Positions 24,033 through 35,289 of a stretch of DNA of 64,000 nt are shown here, in pieces. A program made the position numbers and the translations under genes. Location: the NCBI GenBank assembly GCA_019426215.1, contig CM033394.1:13722195-13786194 (forward strand), read 5' to 3'. This DNA is from Buddleja alternifolia. Taxonomy: Eukaryota; Streptophyta; Magnoliopsida; Lamiales; Scrophulariaceae. The notes below the pieces were generated by a model. That model saw only the letters and a program-made list of their open reading frames with translations. It did not search any database and had not been told where the DNA came from. Every line of letters starts with the position of its first letter. Positions within the stretch are counted from its first letter, which is position 1.

Positions 24033-24054
24033 TATTGCTCGTCCTCGAGCAATA
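24033..24054 (-). other. Perfect hairpin beside the PPT
   Basis: TATTGCTCG (24033-24041), loop TCCT, then CGAGCAATA (24046-24054): a perfect 9-bp stem with a 4-nt loop, three bases from the PPT. The position suggests a role in PPT selection, RNA 3' processing or RNase H stalling. This is inference. Confidence 0.75.
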
Positions 24055-25600
24055 AGAGTTTTAAGATAAGGAAACATCATCAATCAAAGAGAGAAACAAA
24101 AAGAAAACTACCTAACTCACTTTCGTGGAGTAAACGGTTGCATTTAGCGAATGCAACAAGCCTTTGAACCTTTGAGTTACCTCAAAGGACGAGTTATAGT
24201 GTCGTGAGGGTTTGCAGACGATATACCCACAAAATCGAAAGATTTTCAACCCCGATCACTCAACGTAAATTACAATGATTAATAGCACACAATGGTACGA
24301 ATTCACCTGTTTAAGCTCAAGTTACATATATACACGTCACCCAATTGCTCATGTTACGCCTTAACATCGAAAAGATCATCCTAAGGGTGTAGTGTAATAA
24401 ATCTCAAGTATTATAATCGAGTGGCATTCTTACCACTTTTCAAGCATTAACCCCATATTTATCAACTTTTGATTATTCACATGGTACGAGAATTGAATAC
24501 AACTTCATAGCCACTTAAAAATTCATCACTTCATTCCACTTTCGACTTTAACTTATGCACTTTCAACTCAAAACATTAGAGGCTAGACCATGTGCAATGT
24601 TCGATCCTCTTAGGCTTTCTATGACACCCGTGTAACGAGCTTTAGGCCAATAACTCCTAAACCAGACGGCTTTCGGGTATCAAATGTAGAGACATTCCTA
24701 AGGGCTTAATCGCTCGAGTGTCAAAGGCCACAAAATCAAACTAGGTCCTTATTTACTTAACACTTGTATTGGCTTGAGCTCTAGCTCAAATTAGCTTAAT
24801 AGTACAGTATTCTAGGCATGGTGCTCTTTGCCCCCAGTATCTATTAAGCCTGACTTTTTCAGTCATACCAATGTTCAACCTCTTTTTATTATTATTAAGC
24901 ACACGAAGTTAACGTTCTCAACTCATAACACATGTGAAAATTCTAAGTTGATATTTCCGGGATCAAGCCTATAAGTGTTTCAAAATGGTTGCCCACTCAA
25001 CTCCTCTACCCTCGATTTATGTGCATATGTGAATCATTTTAAGGTCAATCTAGTCTAGTTAGGGTCTCACAAACAAGGAATTGCGTGTATAGCCATTAAA
25101 AAACCAAATTGAAAACCAAATTGATAGAGAATGCATACCATGTATTCACGTTAACCATGCTCAATTCATCAAGTGACGGGTTGAAATTCTATCCAAAAAT
25201 TTATTATTTTTTTTTTCATCCCCCAAACTTGGACTGAATTATCTCAAGCACCCCCCCAAACTTAACATGAACATTGGCCCCAATGTTCGAAAGAAAATAA
25301 GGGTAAAGTACACATCACCATAGGGGAGCTGAAAAGCAATACCCGAGTCCACTTAAGGCAATCGAGTCCAAGGATGGCAATCACTGTGTCGATCACTACA
25401 TAGGTAAAAAAAATGCTAGCCATACAAAGCATCAAACATTGGATAGAATAGAAGAAAACAAAACGAGACGAACAAAAACGAGAAACATGCATGGAAAGAA
25501 AACATCAAGCATCCAAACATAAAACATAAAATATCCAACAACCCAACAAAAGATAACAAAAAACAAAACGAAACATGCATGGAAATAAAACAAGATAAGC
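24055..25600 (-). other. Athila 3' non-coding region
   Basis: About 1.5 kb between the env-position ORF and the PPT. Only short ORFs without domains are present (for example 25262-25665 on the minus strand). The minus strand is T-rich. No promoter or RNA gene could be defined. Confidence 0.6.
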
Positions 25601-26908
25601 CTAATCTGTAGTGCCAAAACGGTCAATGTAGTCCTCATCCGTTTCGCCGAGATCATCCAAATCAATCAACGGGCTACCCTCATCATTATGAGCCTCATCA
25701 TCACCTCCTACAGGAACGAGAACACCTGACTCGTGCAAATCTGCGGGCTGCTGAGGCGGGGGGTGCGGGTAAGGTGGAGGAGTAGAATAATCAAACGGCC
25801 CCCGTCCGAAAAACTCATTATGCTCGACAAGAAGCTGACGGAAATAAGCACAAGTGTCGGACATGACCACCCTCATCTCATCTCGCAACTCATCCCTCAA
25901 TTCATCCTTTAATTGTCTAATGGCGGCGGCATCCATAGGTGGAAACTGTGGGGAACTAGTAGACCGGGATGAAGACGGGCGAGGCCTCTTGGAAGTAGCT
26001 GGTGGTGGAGGAGCCTGGGGGTCGTCATCTACCACGGCGAGATAAGAACCAGGGAGCTCAGTACGCTCCATAGGAAATGTGGGAACCTTAGCTGCTTTGC
26101 ATAAAACTGTGATCAGTGACGGGAGAATGATGGGATTCTTCCGAGTGGGACCTTCGCCCTTTTGCTTAGCCAATTCTTTGTTAATCAACGGCCCTAACTC
26201 ATTCTTCAACTTCCTAAAGTGGTCCGTCAAAGACTTGTGGATCACCCGGGCAAAGTCCACAGCTTTCTTGGACATAATAGCATAGATGAGGGTGGCCCGT
26301 TCCTTGTTTGCCTCTGACCGATTGGTACTCGGTATTAAATTGAATCGGATGAAGTCGAGCCAGAAAGCAGTCTCGGGAAGTAGAGCCCTACAGGGGACAT
26401 GAGTTTCTCCGGGTACCCACTCCCACCCCTCTCGGGCAATAACCCGCAAAATATCCGACAGGCTAACCCGGAGGCGCCCTGCATTGTAAAGAGTGGTGAA
26501 CTCGCATGTCTGAGGGGTGGGGGTGCCTATGCTCTCCCTAATCTGTCTCAACTCACAATTGACATGTTTGCCCCGTACCAAAAGGGTAGTCCCCAGCCAT
26601 CCTCGTGTCTCAATCTCATCATAAACCCCGGAGCTGAAGAATTCCAGGACCCAAGGAAGACGAATGGCCTCGGGCTTTTGACAGAAAAACTGTAAGTGAT
26701 GGAACTGTATCAATTCGTGCACAGAAGGCTGTCCCCGGGTGGTCAAATAGTGCTCCTTAATAAGGGTGCGGGGGGTGCTTAAACTCTGACACATAATTTG
26801 GACTTTGGAGTTTTCGAAACGGGTATTATCGGGAGTCTCGGGCTCATTAGAGGAACCCTCACCCACTTTTTTCTTACCCTTGGACGGTTTGTTGGTAGTT
26901 CTCGTCAT
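25601..26908 (-). CDS. Env-position ORF of Athila element (plant transposon protein)
   Basis: An uninterrupted frame downstream of pol. I choose the Met at 26908 (MTRTTNKPSKGKKK) over an in-frame Met four codons earlier, because the gag starts in the same style (MTRSS). Product is ~435 aa. Residues ~60-215 (LPWVLEFFSSGVYDEIETRGWLG, then a helical region ending near PGSYLAV) resemble the 'putative plant transposon protein' domain found after pol in Athila-like elements. A basic, Ser/Pro-rich linker (KRPRPSSSRS), a charged stretch LKDELRDELRDEMR and an acidic C-terminus follow. I see no signal peptide or clear membrane segment, so the 'env' label rests on position only. Intact while pol is not. 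Confidence 0.75.
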   Translation of the reverse strand: MTRTTNKPSKGKKKVGEGSSNEPETPDNTRFENSKVQIMCQSLSTPRTLIKEHYLTTRGQPSVHELIQFHHLQFFCQKPEAIRLPWVLEFFSSGVYDEIETRGWLGTTLLVRGKHVNCELRQIRESIGTPTPQTCEFTTLYNAGRLRVSLSDILRVIAREGWEWVPGETHVPCRALLPETAFWLDFIRFNLIPSTNRSEANKERATLIYAIMSKKAVDFARVIHKSLTDHFRKLKNELGPLINKELAKQKGEGPTRKNPIILPSLITVLCKAAKVPTFPMERTELPGSYLAVVDDDPQAPPPPATSKRPRPSSSRSTSSPQFPPMDAAAIRQLKDELRDELRDEMRVVMSDTCAYFRQLLVEHNEFFGRGPFDYSTPPPYPHPPPQQPADLHESGVLVPVGGDDEAHNDEGSPLIDLDDLGETDEDYIDRFGTTD

Positions 26909-27920
26909 TTGCAACAACAATGGTTAAAATTATCTCAATTTCTCAACTACTCAAATCAACCCGAATGCAACCAACCCAACACAACAATCGTCAACGCCCA
27001 ACAACACACCAAATTCAGAGAGCAACCCACAATCTAGCAACAATCCACGATCAACAGATTCCTCAATTTTAAGCAACAATCCACAGATTTAACAACAATA
27101 TAGCATCCAATTCAACAACAACAACCCACAAATTCGACTACAACCCACAATTTGATAACAACCCACGGATTTAACAACAATAGAGCACCAAATTCAACAA
27201 CAACAACCCCCAAATTCGATAACAACCCACAAATCCAATAAAAGTCCTCAAATGCAACAAAAAACACAATCGGACGAAATCCCCAATTAATCCTCAAAAT
27301 ATAACGTAAGGCACCTACTCGTCGGCTATGAATCGGAAATGGAAGAAGGGTAAAGCCAAAACTCACCTTTTATCCCCAAAATTGTCGCACCGAGTCGATG
27401 TGAAAGAGGAGCCACTTGTGCAACGAATTATGTTGATGGAAAGTGGCGGTGAAACACGGTGGAAATGGCCGGAAATGGTGAGAGTGTCGCCAGAAATCGC
27501 GTGGGAGAGGAGTTGTGAAGATTTTGTGAGAATTTTGACCGTTTTGACCCACAGATGTGTTTAAATCAGAAACGGGCGCCTAGGCGCGCGACACAGCGTA
27601 CCTGGATTTTAGAGTGAAACTTTCCGCGCCTAGGTGGGAGTTTTTCGGCGCTTGGGCGGCCCTTTCAGAAACGGGCGCCTAGGCGCGCGTCGATAGGCGC
27701 CTAGGCGGGCTCTTCAGAAATATTATGTAAAGAATTTCATTTCCTGTTTCAAAAGGGGAAAGACAAAACACTTAAAACACAAACTAACAAAGATTTAAGA
27801 CTAGAAAATCAAGCAACAAACGGAATAATAAGAGAAAAAGAAAAGGAAACGGAAAGAAAACATGGGTTGCCTCCCAAGAAGCGCTAGTATAGAGTCATTA
27901 GCTCGACTGAAAGTGAAGGA
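26909..27920 (-). other. Spacer between pol and env-position ORF
   Basis: Two sub-blocks are visible. At 26925-27290 there is strongly strand-asymmetric DNA, nearly only A, C and T on the plus strand, with repeated AACAACCCACAAATT-like phrases (G/T-rich in the element RNA). At 27570-27715 there are five GGCGCCTAGGCG-type palindromes. No convincing ORF is present. It could serve as a leader for a subgenomic or spliced env-position mRNA. Confidence 0.65.
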
Positions 27921-30900
27921 TCACGAAGGGTCCGCGAGGATGAAGGACTCTTTGTCTCTCGGTCCATCCATCCCTAAGTAAGGTTTTAGACGTTGAGCGT
28001 TGACCAAGAAAGTATGTCCTTTATCTGTTGTAAGCTCGATGGCGCCGGATGGATAGACATGGGAAATCAAAAATGGGCCCGACCATCGAGACTTAAGCTT
28101 CCCGGGGAAGAGTCGGAGTCGAGAGTTGTATAGCAACACCCGCTCTCCCTTGTGGAATTCCCGGGGGAGAATATGTTTGTCATGCCACATTTTGGTCCGC
28201 TCCTTATAGAGTTTCGCATTCTCATAGGCAAGATGACGCCATTCTTCGAGCTCGTTGAGTTGTAGCAAACGTTGTGTACCTACACTTTGAGAGTCAAAAT
28301 TTAGAAACTTAATGGCCCAATAAGCATGATGCTCAAGTTCAACGGGCAAGTGACATGTTTTGCCAAAAACAAGACGATACGGGGACATGCCAATTGGGGT
28401 TTTATAGGCGGTCCGATAAGCCCAAAGAGCATCATCCAATTTAAGGGACCAATCCTTTCTTGATGCGTTGACAGTTTTTTCTAAAATACGCTTAATCTCC
28501 CTATTCGAGACCTCCACTTGGCCACTAGTTTGTGGGTGGTATGGGGTCGAAATTTTATGCTTCACCCCGTACTTGGTCAATAAAAGTTCAAACTGCTTGT
28601 TGCAGAAGTGGGTGCCCCCGTCACTAATGATGGCTCGGGGAGTTCCAAATCGAGTAAAAATATGCTTCTTCAGAAAACGAGTGACAACCCGAGCATCATT
28701 AGTAGGCAAGGCCACGGCTTCCACCCATTTGGAGACATAGTCTACCGCAACAAGGATATATTTATTTGAACAAGAACTGGGGAAAGGGCCCATGAAATCC
28801 ACACCCCATACATCAAACAACTCACACTCTAACATGCTATTTAAGGGCGTTTCATGATGTTTAGAGATGTTCCCCATTCGTTGACAGCGATCACAAGATT
28901 TGACATAATGATGTGCATCTTTAACAAGAGTAGGCCAGAAGAAACCTGATTGGAGGATCTTAGCTACCGTTTTGGAAGGCCCAAAATGGCCACCCACCGC
29001 CATATCATGACAATGAGATAGGATAGCATGCACGTCCGTTTCGGGTATGCAACGTCGAATTAAACCATCTGCACAAACTTTGAATAAAAAGGGTTCGTCC
29101 CAAAGATATTGCTTCACATCAAATAGAAATTTCTTCTTTTGATGAAAAGTGATATCCGGGGGAAGACGGCCCGTAACAATGTAATTGGCAAAGTTAGCAT
29201 ACCAAGGTGAAATTTTGTCAGAAATAGCAAGGAGGTGTTCATCCGGGAATTCCTCACGAATTGGTATCTCATCTAACGGATCATTCACTAGCTCTAATCG
29301 TGAGAGGTGGTCGGCTACTACATTTTCGGTGCCTTTCTTGTCTTTTATCTCTAAATCAAATTCTTGGAGTAACAAAATCCACCTAAGAAGTCTTGGTTTA
29401 GCATCTTTCTTGGCAAGCAAATATTTTAAAGCCGAATGATCGGTGTAAACTATCACTTTGTTTAGCACGAGGTAAGAGTGGAATTTATCGAATGCAAAGA
29501 CTATGGCTAGTAATTCTTTTTCCGTGGTGGCATAATTCAATTGTGCATCGTTAAGAGTTTTACTAGCATAGTAAATGGTTCGAAATACCTTCTCCTTCCT
29601 TTGGCCAAGGACCGCTCCAACCGCGGTGTCACTCGCATCACACATCAACTCGAATGGTAAGCTCCAATCGGGGGGTGACATGATAGGGGCGGAAACTAAG
29701 CGTTCCTTCAAATCAAGAAAGGCCTGCATACAAGAAGAATTGAAATCAAAAGGTGCATCTTTGACAAGCAAATTAGACAACGGTTTCGCAATTTTAGAGA
29801 AATTCAAGATGAATCGCCTATAGAAACCGGCATGCCCGAGAAAACTCCTAACAGCTTTTACCGAAGTGGGCGGGGAAGTTTTTCAATGACCTCAATCTTG
29901 GCTTGGTCCACTTCGATCCCTTTTTGAGAGATCTTGTGGCCAAGCACAATCCCCTCCCGGACCATTAAATGACATTTTTCCCAATTCAAAACAAGGTTGG
30001 TTTCCTCACAACGTTTAAGCACAACATTTAAATGAGCAAGACAAATATCAAAAGTTGTTCCGAATACAGAAAAATCATCCATAAAAATTTCAAGGAAATC
30101 TTCAACCATATCATGAAAAATAGCCATCATGCATCTTTGAAAAGTGGCCGGGGCATTACACAAGCCAAATGGCATCCTTCTATAAGCAAATGTGCCATAA
30201 GGACAAGTGAAAGTGGTTTTCTCTTGGTCCTCGGGATCTATGGCAATTTGATTATAGCCGGAGTAACCATCTAGAAAACAATAGAAATCATGCCCGGCTA
30301 ATCGTTCAAGCATTTGGTCAATAAAGGGGAGGGGGAAATGATCCTTACGGGTGGCATCATTCAACTTACGGTAATCTATACATACACGCCACCCACTAAT
30401 TATACGAGTTGGGATTAGCTCATTATTCGCATTCTCAATTACCGTTATCCCCCCTTTCTTAGGCACCACTTGGGTAGGGCTCACCCACGCACTATCAGAA
30501 ATAGGATAGATTATACCTGAGTCGAGCAGTTTAATCACTTCCTTCTTTACTACCTCTTGGATTTGTGGGTTTGACCTCCTTTGGGGTTGGCGTGTAGGCT
30601 TGGTGGAGTCCTCCATAAGTATTTTGTGCATACATATCGCTGGACTAATGCCTTTGATGTCCGCAAGTTTCCACCCAAAAGCCCGTTTGTGAGATCTCAA
30701 CACTGTCATTAATTGCTCTTCTTGTGATCCTGAAAGAGATGAGGAAATGATCAATGGGAGTGTTTCGTCGTCGTTCAAGTACACATATTTAAGGTGGGAG
30801 GGGAGGGGTTTGAGTTCGAGAGAGGGGGGTTCTTCAATAGATGGGCGAGGTGCTCCTGACAATGATCTATCAACTTTGATGAACCCTCCCGAATGAGAGG

Positions 30901-31200
30901 AAGATTTGTACTCCAAGCTTAGAACCCTTTCCACTAGATCATCTTTCTCCGAGTCCACTTGCATGGATTTCATAAGATCCTGTTCGAGAGAATTTTCAAT
31001 TGTATTGTCCTGTAAATACTCAACAATCAACTGGTCAAATGTATCAATTCGATAACACGAGTCATGATCAATAGGATGTTTAAGGACTTTATAAACATCA
31101 AAGGTAACTTTGTCATCGCCCACATTCAAGGTAAGCTTACCATTAGCAATGTCAATCACCGCCTTACCCGTGGCTAGGAATGGTCTCCCTAGGATTAATG
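27921..31200 (-). pseudogene. Athila pol: RT, RNase H, integrase (one internal frameshift)
   Basis: Two long frames cover pol. The 29858-31159 frame holds RT with GWRVCIDYRKLNDATRKDHF, MPFGLCNAPATFQ and the catalytic IFMDDFSVFG. The 27921-29807 frame holds the RT connection, RNase H ([34 protein letters not shown]) and integrase with zinc-finger pattern [12 protein letters not shown] to CDRCQRMGN, then D (DFMGPFP), D ([10 protein letters not shown]) and the E-containing region. It ends at LADPS. The frames are separated by a one-base deletion in a C run near 29876-29880. A further one-base deletion at about 31204 separates pol from gag-protease. Active-site residues are all present. Confidence 0.9.
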
Positions 31201-33417
31201 GTCCTCCACATCTTCTTCCATGTCGAGTACCACGAAATCAACGGGAAAATAAAACTTGTCGACTTGGACAAGAACGTCTTCAATTATCCCCTTGGGCCTC
31301 TTGATTGATCGGTCGGCTAGTTGAAGGCTCATTGAGGTCGGCTTGGGATTTCCAAGGCCTAGCTTTTTAAATAGTGAGTATGGAAGAAGATTGATGCTGG
31401 CCCCCGAGTCACATAACACCTTCTTGAACGAAAAGGACCCAATCGTGCACGGGATTGTGAGGCTCCTGGGATCTTGGAGCTTAGTTGGCAATTTATTGAG
31501 CAATACGGCGGAGCATTCTTCCGTGAGGCACACCGTCTCATTCTCCTCCCACTTCTGCTTGTTGGAGAGTATGTCCTTGAAGAACTTCACATAATTCGGC
31601 ATTTGGAGAATGGCGTCAATAAACGGAATATTAATTCTCACTTCCCGAAGGATTGCCAAAATTCGAAGAAAGCTCGGATCCATCTCCTTTTTCTTCTTTT
31701 TGTGAGCATTTGGGAAGGGGAGACGAACTTCGATAGGGGGAGAAAGCGTTGGATTAGACGGATGAAAACCCACTGAAATAGTAGGCGGCGCCTGGGCGCG
31801 TATATTGGAGCCTAGGCGCGGTTCTGTAGGCACCTGGGCGTGCATGTCGGGGCGCTCGGGCGCGAGATTCAAAACATATGCATTTGGCAGGGTTGCGGGT
31901 GGCGCCTGGGCGCGTATATTGGCGCCTAGGCGCGGATCTGTAGGCGCCTGGGCGTGTATGTCAGGGTGCTCGGGCGCGGAAAACAGAGAATTTTGTCCAG
32001 AACAGGGTTGATCAGGCGCCTGGGCATGCATGTCGGGGTGCTCGGGCGCGGATGTACTGGCAGTGTCACTCTCCAATTGTTTGCCACTTCTCAAGGCTAT
32101 GGCATTGCATTGGGCCTTCGGGTTCTTTTCCGTGTTGCTTGGGAGAGTCCCCGGGGCTCTACCGTTAACCGCATTAGAAAGTTGCCCCACTTGTGTTTGC
32201 AAATCCTTCATCTCCATACACATATCCTTTATCATACCCCGAAGTTCGTTGAAAGATGTATCGGACTTTTTCATGTGAGCATCTAGTTTCTCATCGATTG
32301 TGGGAGGTCGCATTTGCACTTGACCTTGACCTTGTCCATTGAAATTGGCTTGCCTCGGAGGTGGGTTATTGAAAGGTGGTCGTGGAGCTTGATAGATCCC
32401 CGGTTGTGCGTTTTGTGCGGGGTTGGGCCTTTTTGGAAAATTCTCGGGTATATGAAAGTTCACCCGAGGTTGATTTTGATTCCCCACATAATTAACGTTG
32501 CCAACCTCCGGTTCCAAGACTACTACTCCCTCAACTACTTCCTCAATACAAGCAACCTTTTTAGAGGATGAGGCCTCTTCATCGTCGGGGTAAAGCTCGT
32601 CTTCTCGGGCCAACTGTTCGACTTTGTCCCATACACTTTGACAGTCTAACCCAAGGAGATCTCCTCCCGCACCCGCGTTGAGTCTATGCCGAATACGTGA
32701 CCGGACCCCATCATAGAAATGGAGTACTTGTTCATTCAACCCAAAATTATGATCGGGACATTTACGGAGCATGCCCTTATATCTAGCCCAAGCCTCGGCT
32801 AAAGACTCATTGCTCCTTTGCCTAAACCCTTTTATATTACTCCGGAGCTCATTGATTTTGGAGGCTGGATAGAATTTATTTAAAAAGGCATCGACCAACT
32901 CACCCCATGTTGTAATAGAATGTGGAGGTAAAGATTTGTACCATGTTGTCGCCCTATCCTTCAATGAGAAATGGAAGACTCTTAGACGAATCGCATCAAG
33001 ATCTCGTGGGTGATATTGAATGGTCACAAGAGCCTCATCTATGGTTTCCAAATGAGCGTGTGGTGATTCGTGCGGTTCTCCATAGAAAGGATCTCCTTGC
33101 ACCATATTAAAAATGTGAGCCGGAATGTGGTAGTTTGGTGTGAAGAAATTAGGCACGACTACGGGCCCCGGAATGGTATGGACCCTAGGTGGTAAGCTAC
33201 CCCGAACCGACGGGAGTTGTGGAGGAGGTACCGCTTGCATGGCTTGTAGAACACCTTGTAACCACTCCCTAGTTTCCGGTGAGTTCATGTCCGGGAAATT
33301 TCCATTCGGGTTTTGGTTGAGATTATTGGCCATTTCTCTTGCTCGCCTACTAGTCCGAAGAACTCGTTCAATTTCGGGCTCCAACTCGTATAGAGGCTCG
33401 TTTGAGGAGCGGGTCAT
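31195..33417 (-). CDS. Athila gag-protease
   Basis: A 740-codon frame; I start at the Met at 33417 (MTRSSNEPLYELE) rather than the upstream hydrophobic extension that reads out of the leader. The Gag core lies at residues ~95-270 (HLETIDEALVTI, then FHFSLKDRATTWYKSLPP and FRQRSNESLAEAWARYKGML). The region ~380-450 carries MKDLQTQVGQLSNAVNGR and CNAIALRSGK, typical of Athila. Residues ~465-570 are a linker of repeated APEHPDMHAQAP and RLGANIRAQAPP phrases. Aspartic protease follows with LCDSGASINLLP (active DSG) at about residue 680. No zinc knuckle is visible. The frame ends at EEDVEDH because of a single-base deletion that cuts it from pol. Confidence 0.9.
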   Translation of the reverse strand: MTRSSNEPLYELEPEIERVLRTSRRAREMANNLNQNPNGNFPDMNSPETREWLQGVLQAMQAVPPPQLPSVRGSLPPRVHTIPGPVVVPNFFTPNYHIPAHIFNMVQGDPFYGEPHESPHAHLETIDEALVTIQYHPRDLDAIRLRVFHFSLKDRATTWYKSLPPHSITTWGELVDAFLNKFYPASKINELRSNIKGFRQRSNESLAEAWARYKGMLRKCPDHNFGLNEQVLHFYDGVRSRIRHRLNAGAGGDLLGLDCQSVWDKVEQLAREDELYPDDEEASSSKKVACIEEVVEGVVVLEPEVGNVNYVGNQNQPRVNFHIPENFPKRPNPAQNAQPGIYQAPRPPFNNPPPRQANFNGQGQGQVQMRPPTIDEKLDAHMKKSDTSFNELRGMIKDMCMEMKDLQTQVGQLSNAVNGRAPGTLPSNTEKNPKAQCNAIALRSGKQLESDTASTSAPEHPDMHAQAPDQPCSGQNSLFSAPEHPDIHAQAPTDPRLGANIRAQAPPATLPNAYVLNLAPERPDMHAQVPTEPRLGSNIRAQAPPTISVGFHPSNPTLSPPIEVRLPFPNAHKKKKKEMDPSFLRILAILREVRINIPFIDAILQMPNYVKFFKDILSNKQKWEENETVCLTEECSAVLLNKLPTKLQDPRSLTIPCTIGSFSFKKVLCDSGASINLLPYSLFKKLGLGNPKPTSMSLQLADRSIKRPKGIIEDVLVQVDKFYFPVDFVVLDMEEDVEDH
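31785..32055. repeat. In-frame GC-rich repeats in gag linker
   Basis: A unit of GGCGCCTGGGCGCG, GGCGCCTAGGCGCGG and GTGCTCGGGCGCG phrases occurs at about 31787-31862 and 31903-31978 (116 bp apart), with a partial third copy at 32012-32050. It encodes repeated Ala/Pro/His-rich peptide on the minus strand. The same palindromic core recurs in the LTRs and in the pol/env spacer. Confidence 0.85.
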
Positions 33418-33550
33418 GCACCTCAAGAACCTAACAATTAAATACAAGAACAAAATTAGACTAAACACGAAAATAAAAGAAAATCAAGAAATAAACAAAA
33501 ACTAAGAATTATGAAAAATGTAAACGAAAATCAAAAACTAAAATAAACAA

Positions 33551-33569
33551 GTCTCCCGCAACGGCGCCA
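33551..33569 (-). promoter_or_regulatory. Primer-binding site of Athila element (tRNA-Asp)
   Basis: On the minus strand TGGCGCCGTTGCGGGAGAC, six bases from the LTR end. TGGCGCCGTTGCC-type sites complementary to tRNA-Asp are characteristic of Athila/Tat. Confidence 0.92.
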
Positions 33570-33575
33570 AAAACT

Positions 33576-35289
33576 TGACACGCTAAAAGCTAACGTGCTA
33601 TGATAGCAAGTGCACTAGACGTGTGTAGTAATAAGTGGACAAAAAGTCCGAGTTGTCGAAATTCTAGTTAATGATTTTCGATAAAAGAAAAGACAATTAA
33701 AGTAAAGTGCAAGAAAAAGATTAAACAAACGAAGAACTAAAGAGAAACGTACTATAGATTAAATCTCACGTATGATAAAATGACTAAGGCACATGCTACA
33801 ACCGAATCTACTCGTCAATATATATGAGCTACTCCTCGAATTATTAGACTCCTATTGCTTTGGTGGAAATTCCTTAGATAATTATTACCCGATGTCTCGG
33901 CACATAATAATCCAATGATTAATTGATGGTTCTCTAAATATGTCTATCCGAGAATCTAATCAATAACCACGCATTAACGTTCTAGAGTTTCCCCGGATAA
34001 ATCCGGCTAACCGCACCCGGAAATCTTTACCTATTTCTAGGGGCAATTCCACATTAGTTTCGGATGATGAGTTGATTCCATTAAACCCTAATCTATCTTC
34101 TCTCGAATGACTAGACTAGGCAAAATAGCAAGCATATGGTGATCAAACACATGATTGTGATAAAAGCTCAAAATCAACACACAAAGCAATATGAGAATTA
34201 ATACGAAAATTCACTTCACATATATTGATTCATAAATTGGCCTTCACATGGCCTTAGTTCTACTATATTAGCTCATAACCATCAACATAGAAGAATTTAA
34301 CATATTCATATACATAAGTGTAAACACATAAATGCTATAAACAATGAACAAACTCCCTCAAAGGTTGAATGGTGATGGATCCTCGAGTGAAGCTTCAATC
34401 CTTAGCTCCTATCTCTTTCTTCCCCTCCAAAATGATGAAGAATGGTGATGAATGATGATGAGTTCAAGAGTAATGGCCAGCTGCCTCCTCTCCCTCTTCT
34501 CCTCGGTCCCAAGTGAAGAAAATGCCTTAAGAAGACCAGAAATTCTGGGCTCCCTAGTGTGTGTCTCCCCTAGTGTGTCCTCCACTACTCTAAAGTGAGT
34601 AGTATAAAATTCCATAAAGTAGATCTACTAAGAAACATACTTATGACATCCCCTCCATACATGTGATGACCTTTTGGCTTTAAATGTTCCATTCCCCCAT
34701 CAAATGATGATCTTTTGGCTGAAAGGAATCAAAACTCGGGTGTGGTCACGCCTAGGCGTGGGCATTACGGCGCTTGGGCGCCGCTGACAGAATGCTGAAA
34801 TTAAATGCAATGTGTCCTGCGCAGCAATCGTATTTCATTCATAACTTTCTCCACGAAACTCCGATTTGGATGATTCAAGTCCTCATTTGAATCTAACACA
34901 TAGTTCTACAACATTGTATAAGGGAACTTCATCCAATTCGGTCTCTAAACATACGGAAATAGCGCTCGAACGTGGAAAGTGGTGCAGATATGGTGCCCGG
35001 ACGTGGACAGGATGGCGCCTAGGCGTGGTAAGCAGAATGTTGACGTTATTTGCATCTTGTCCGGCGCCTGGGCATGGGTGGAAAGGCGCTTGGGCATAGG
35101 GGTGCGTAGCAATTTGGCCTAAACTTGTTTTATACGTCGTTTTTCATCCCGTTCTTTGATTGTATCCATTTAAGACCTGAAATCACTTAATGCACGAATT
35201 AAACGCACATGTGGCAAGAATCAAGCGATAAATGAACCTAAAACATAAACGCAAAGGGGCTTAAAAACACGTAAAAATGCCTCTGATCA
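33576..35289 (-). repeat. 5' LTR of the Athila element
   Basis: Matches 22288-24015 almost base for base, apart from about twenty substitutions and a 14-bp deletion near 33659. It should drive transcription leftward. I did not identify a definite TATA box. Confidence 0.95.

Larger units (their letters stand above)
22288..35289 (-). mobile_element. Ty3-gypsy Athila-type retrotransposon (young)
   Basis: A 13.0-kb element with LTRs 22288-24015 and 33576-35289, flanked by TSD TCAGA (22283-22287 and 35290-35294). It is on the minus strand: a tRNA-Asp type PBS lies by the right LTR and a PPT by the left LTR. Gag-protease, RT-RNase H-integrase and an env-position ORF follow. RT carries FMDDFSVFG, typical of Athila/Tat. 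I counted about twenty substitutions between LTRs by eye (~1.3 %), plus one 14-bp deletion in 33576-35289 between GAA repeats, so the insertion is recent compared with its host chromovirus. Confidence 0.95.

Noticed and set aside
25601..26908. 435-aa ORF as a host gene
   Set aside because: It is on the element's strand between pol and PPT inside intact TSD borders, so it belongs to the retrotransposon.
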